Assembly (NCBI GenBank): GCA_030611625.1 | Contig: JAUWPK010000241.1 | Coordinates: forward strand, 1-5,948 | Source: Promethearchaeum sp. | GTDB lineage: Archaea > Asgardarchaeota > Lokiarchaeia > Sigyniarchaeales > Promethearchaeaceae | Direction of reading: 5' to 3' | Length of the DNA stretch: 5,948 nucleotides | Shown: positions 5,667-5,948 of the stretch, piece by piece | Numbering within the stretch: the stretch's first letter is position 1 | How the letters are laid out: each line of letters starts with the position of its first letter | Made by a program: the position numbers and the translations under genes | The notes under the pieces: model-generated | Told to the model about the DNA's origin: nothing | Seen by the model: the letters and a program-made list of their open reading frames with translations, nothing else | Database searches by the model: none

Positions 5667-5948
5667 ATGGACATAAAATTTAATCATAAAAAGAACTCTA
5701 TTTATCTTAGTTTAAGCCTAATTATCCTTTTTTCATCTATAGGTGGATATTTGGCAAATTCTCAAATTACATCTTCTGCTTTACAATTAGTTTCATCATC
5801 AAATACTGCTCAAATTGTGCAAAATACAATTTTCATTAATGGAACTGATCCCAATCACGATTGGGATGATTATGGATTTATAACCGGAGCAGGAACTTCA
5901 TCAGATCCATATCAAATTGAAAATATAATAATAGAAATAGATGAAACT
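5667..5948 (+). CDS. Secreted parallel-beta-helix (NosD/pectate-lyase-like) protein, N-terminal part (partial at right edge)
   Basis: An open frame of 94 codons runs to the window edge. It begins MDIKFNHKKN, followed by a hydrophobic core (about residues 11-29, SIYLSLSLIILF...) that looks like a signal peptide or membrane anchor. A Ser/Thr/Gln/Asn-rich stretch (about 32-54) leads to a domain start with IFINGT, then DYGFITGAGTSSDPYQIENIII (about 69-89 as a block). The pattern of a GxGTxxxPYxIEN turn followed by alternating Ile is what opens right-handed parallel beta-helix domains in many large secreted archaeal proteins, common in Asgard genomes. It probably acts on the cell surface or outside; the ligand is unknown. 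An in-frame ATG at 5652 would add five residues, with a TAA directly before it, but the TATA spacing favours 5667. The rest of the gene lies outside the window. Confidence 0.72.
   Translation, partial: MDIKFNHKKNSIYLSLSLIILFSSIGGYLANSQITSSALQLVSSSNTAQIVQNTIFINGTDPNHDWDDYGFITGAGTSSDPYQIENIIIEIDET

Noticed and set aside
1..5948. CRISPR array, rRNA or complete tRNA genes
   Set aside because: No regularly spaced repeats and no tRNA or rRNA core sequences were seen on either strand.

Overview
The window is AT-rich archaeal DNA (G+C around 30 % by eye, not counted). The best guess at the source is an Asgard (Promethearchaeota, Lokiarchaeia-like) genome. Three kinds of evidence support this. Two genes are archaeal hallmarks: an EndA-type tRNA-intron endonuclease and a PIN-ATPase of the COG1855 type. 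At least two genes have exact leaderless archaeal promoters, with a TATA box about 26 bp before the start codon. The window also ends in a secreted parallel-beta-helix protein of a kind common in Asgard genomes. The domain Archaea is well supported; the phylum is inferred.

Layout. A partial membrane-protein gene runs off the left edge on the minus strand (188 to 1). It is divergent from a plus-strand pair consisting of an EndA-family gene (318-944) and a PIN/VirB11-like ATPase gene (994-2712). Convergent to these lies a small cysteine-rich DUF3795-like gene (3169-2753, minus), which has its own leaderless promoter. Next come an archaetidylserine synthase-type gene (4154-3348, minus) and, divergent from it, an MFS/GPH sugar transporter (4220-5575, plus). 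The start of a secreted beta-helix protein (5667 onward, plus) runs off the right edge.

How the genes fit together. EndA and the PIN-ATPase are neighbours on the same strand, and both belong to nucleic-acid-processing families, so they may share an RNA-related job. The lipid-synthesis gene, the transporter and the two edge proteins all act at the membrane or outside it, but nothing shows that they form one pathway.

Most notable points. (1) The last 40 bases of the PIN-ATPase gene, including its stop codon, recur as a perfect 41-bp direct repeat 604 bp downstream. The DUF3795-like gene is the only gene between the copies, which looks like a small cassette inserted at the 3' end of a conserved gene. 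The hairpin plus T-tract expected to terminate the ATPase mRNA now follows the second copy. (2) The EndA homologue keeps the catalytic Tyr and Lys at exactly the expected spacing but has Ile where the catalytic His should be. (3) The PIN-ATPase appears to have lost the KH domain usual in its family; a short, very basic linker takes its place, while the C-terminal domain is kept.
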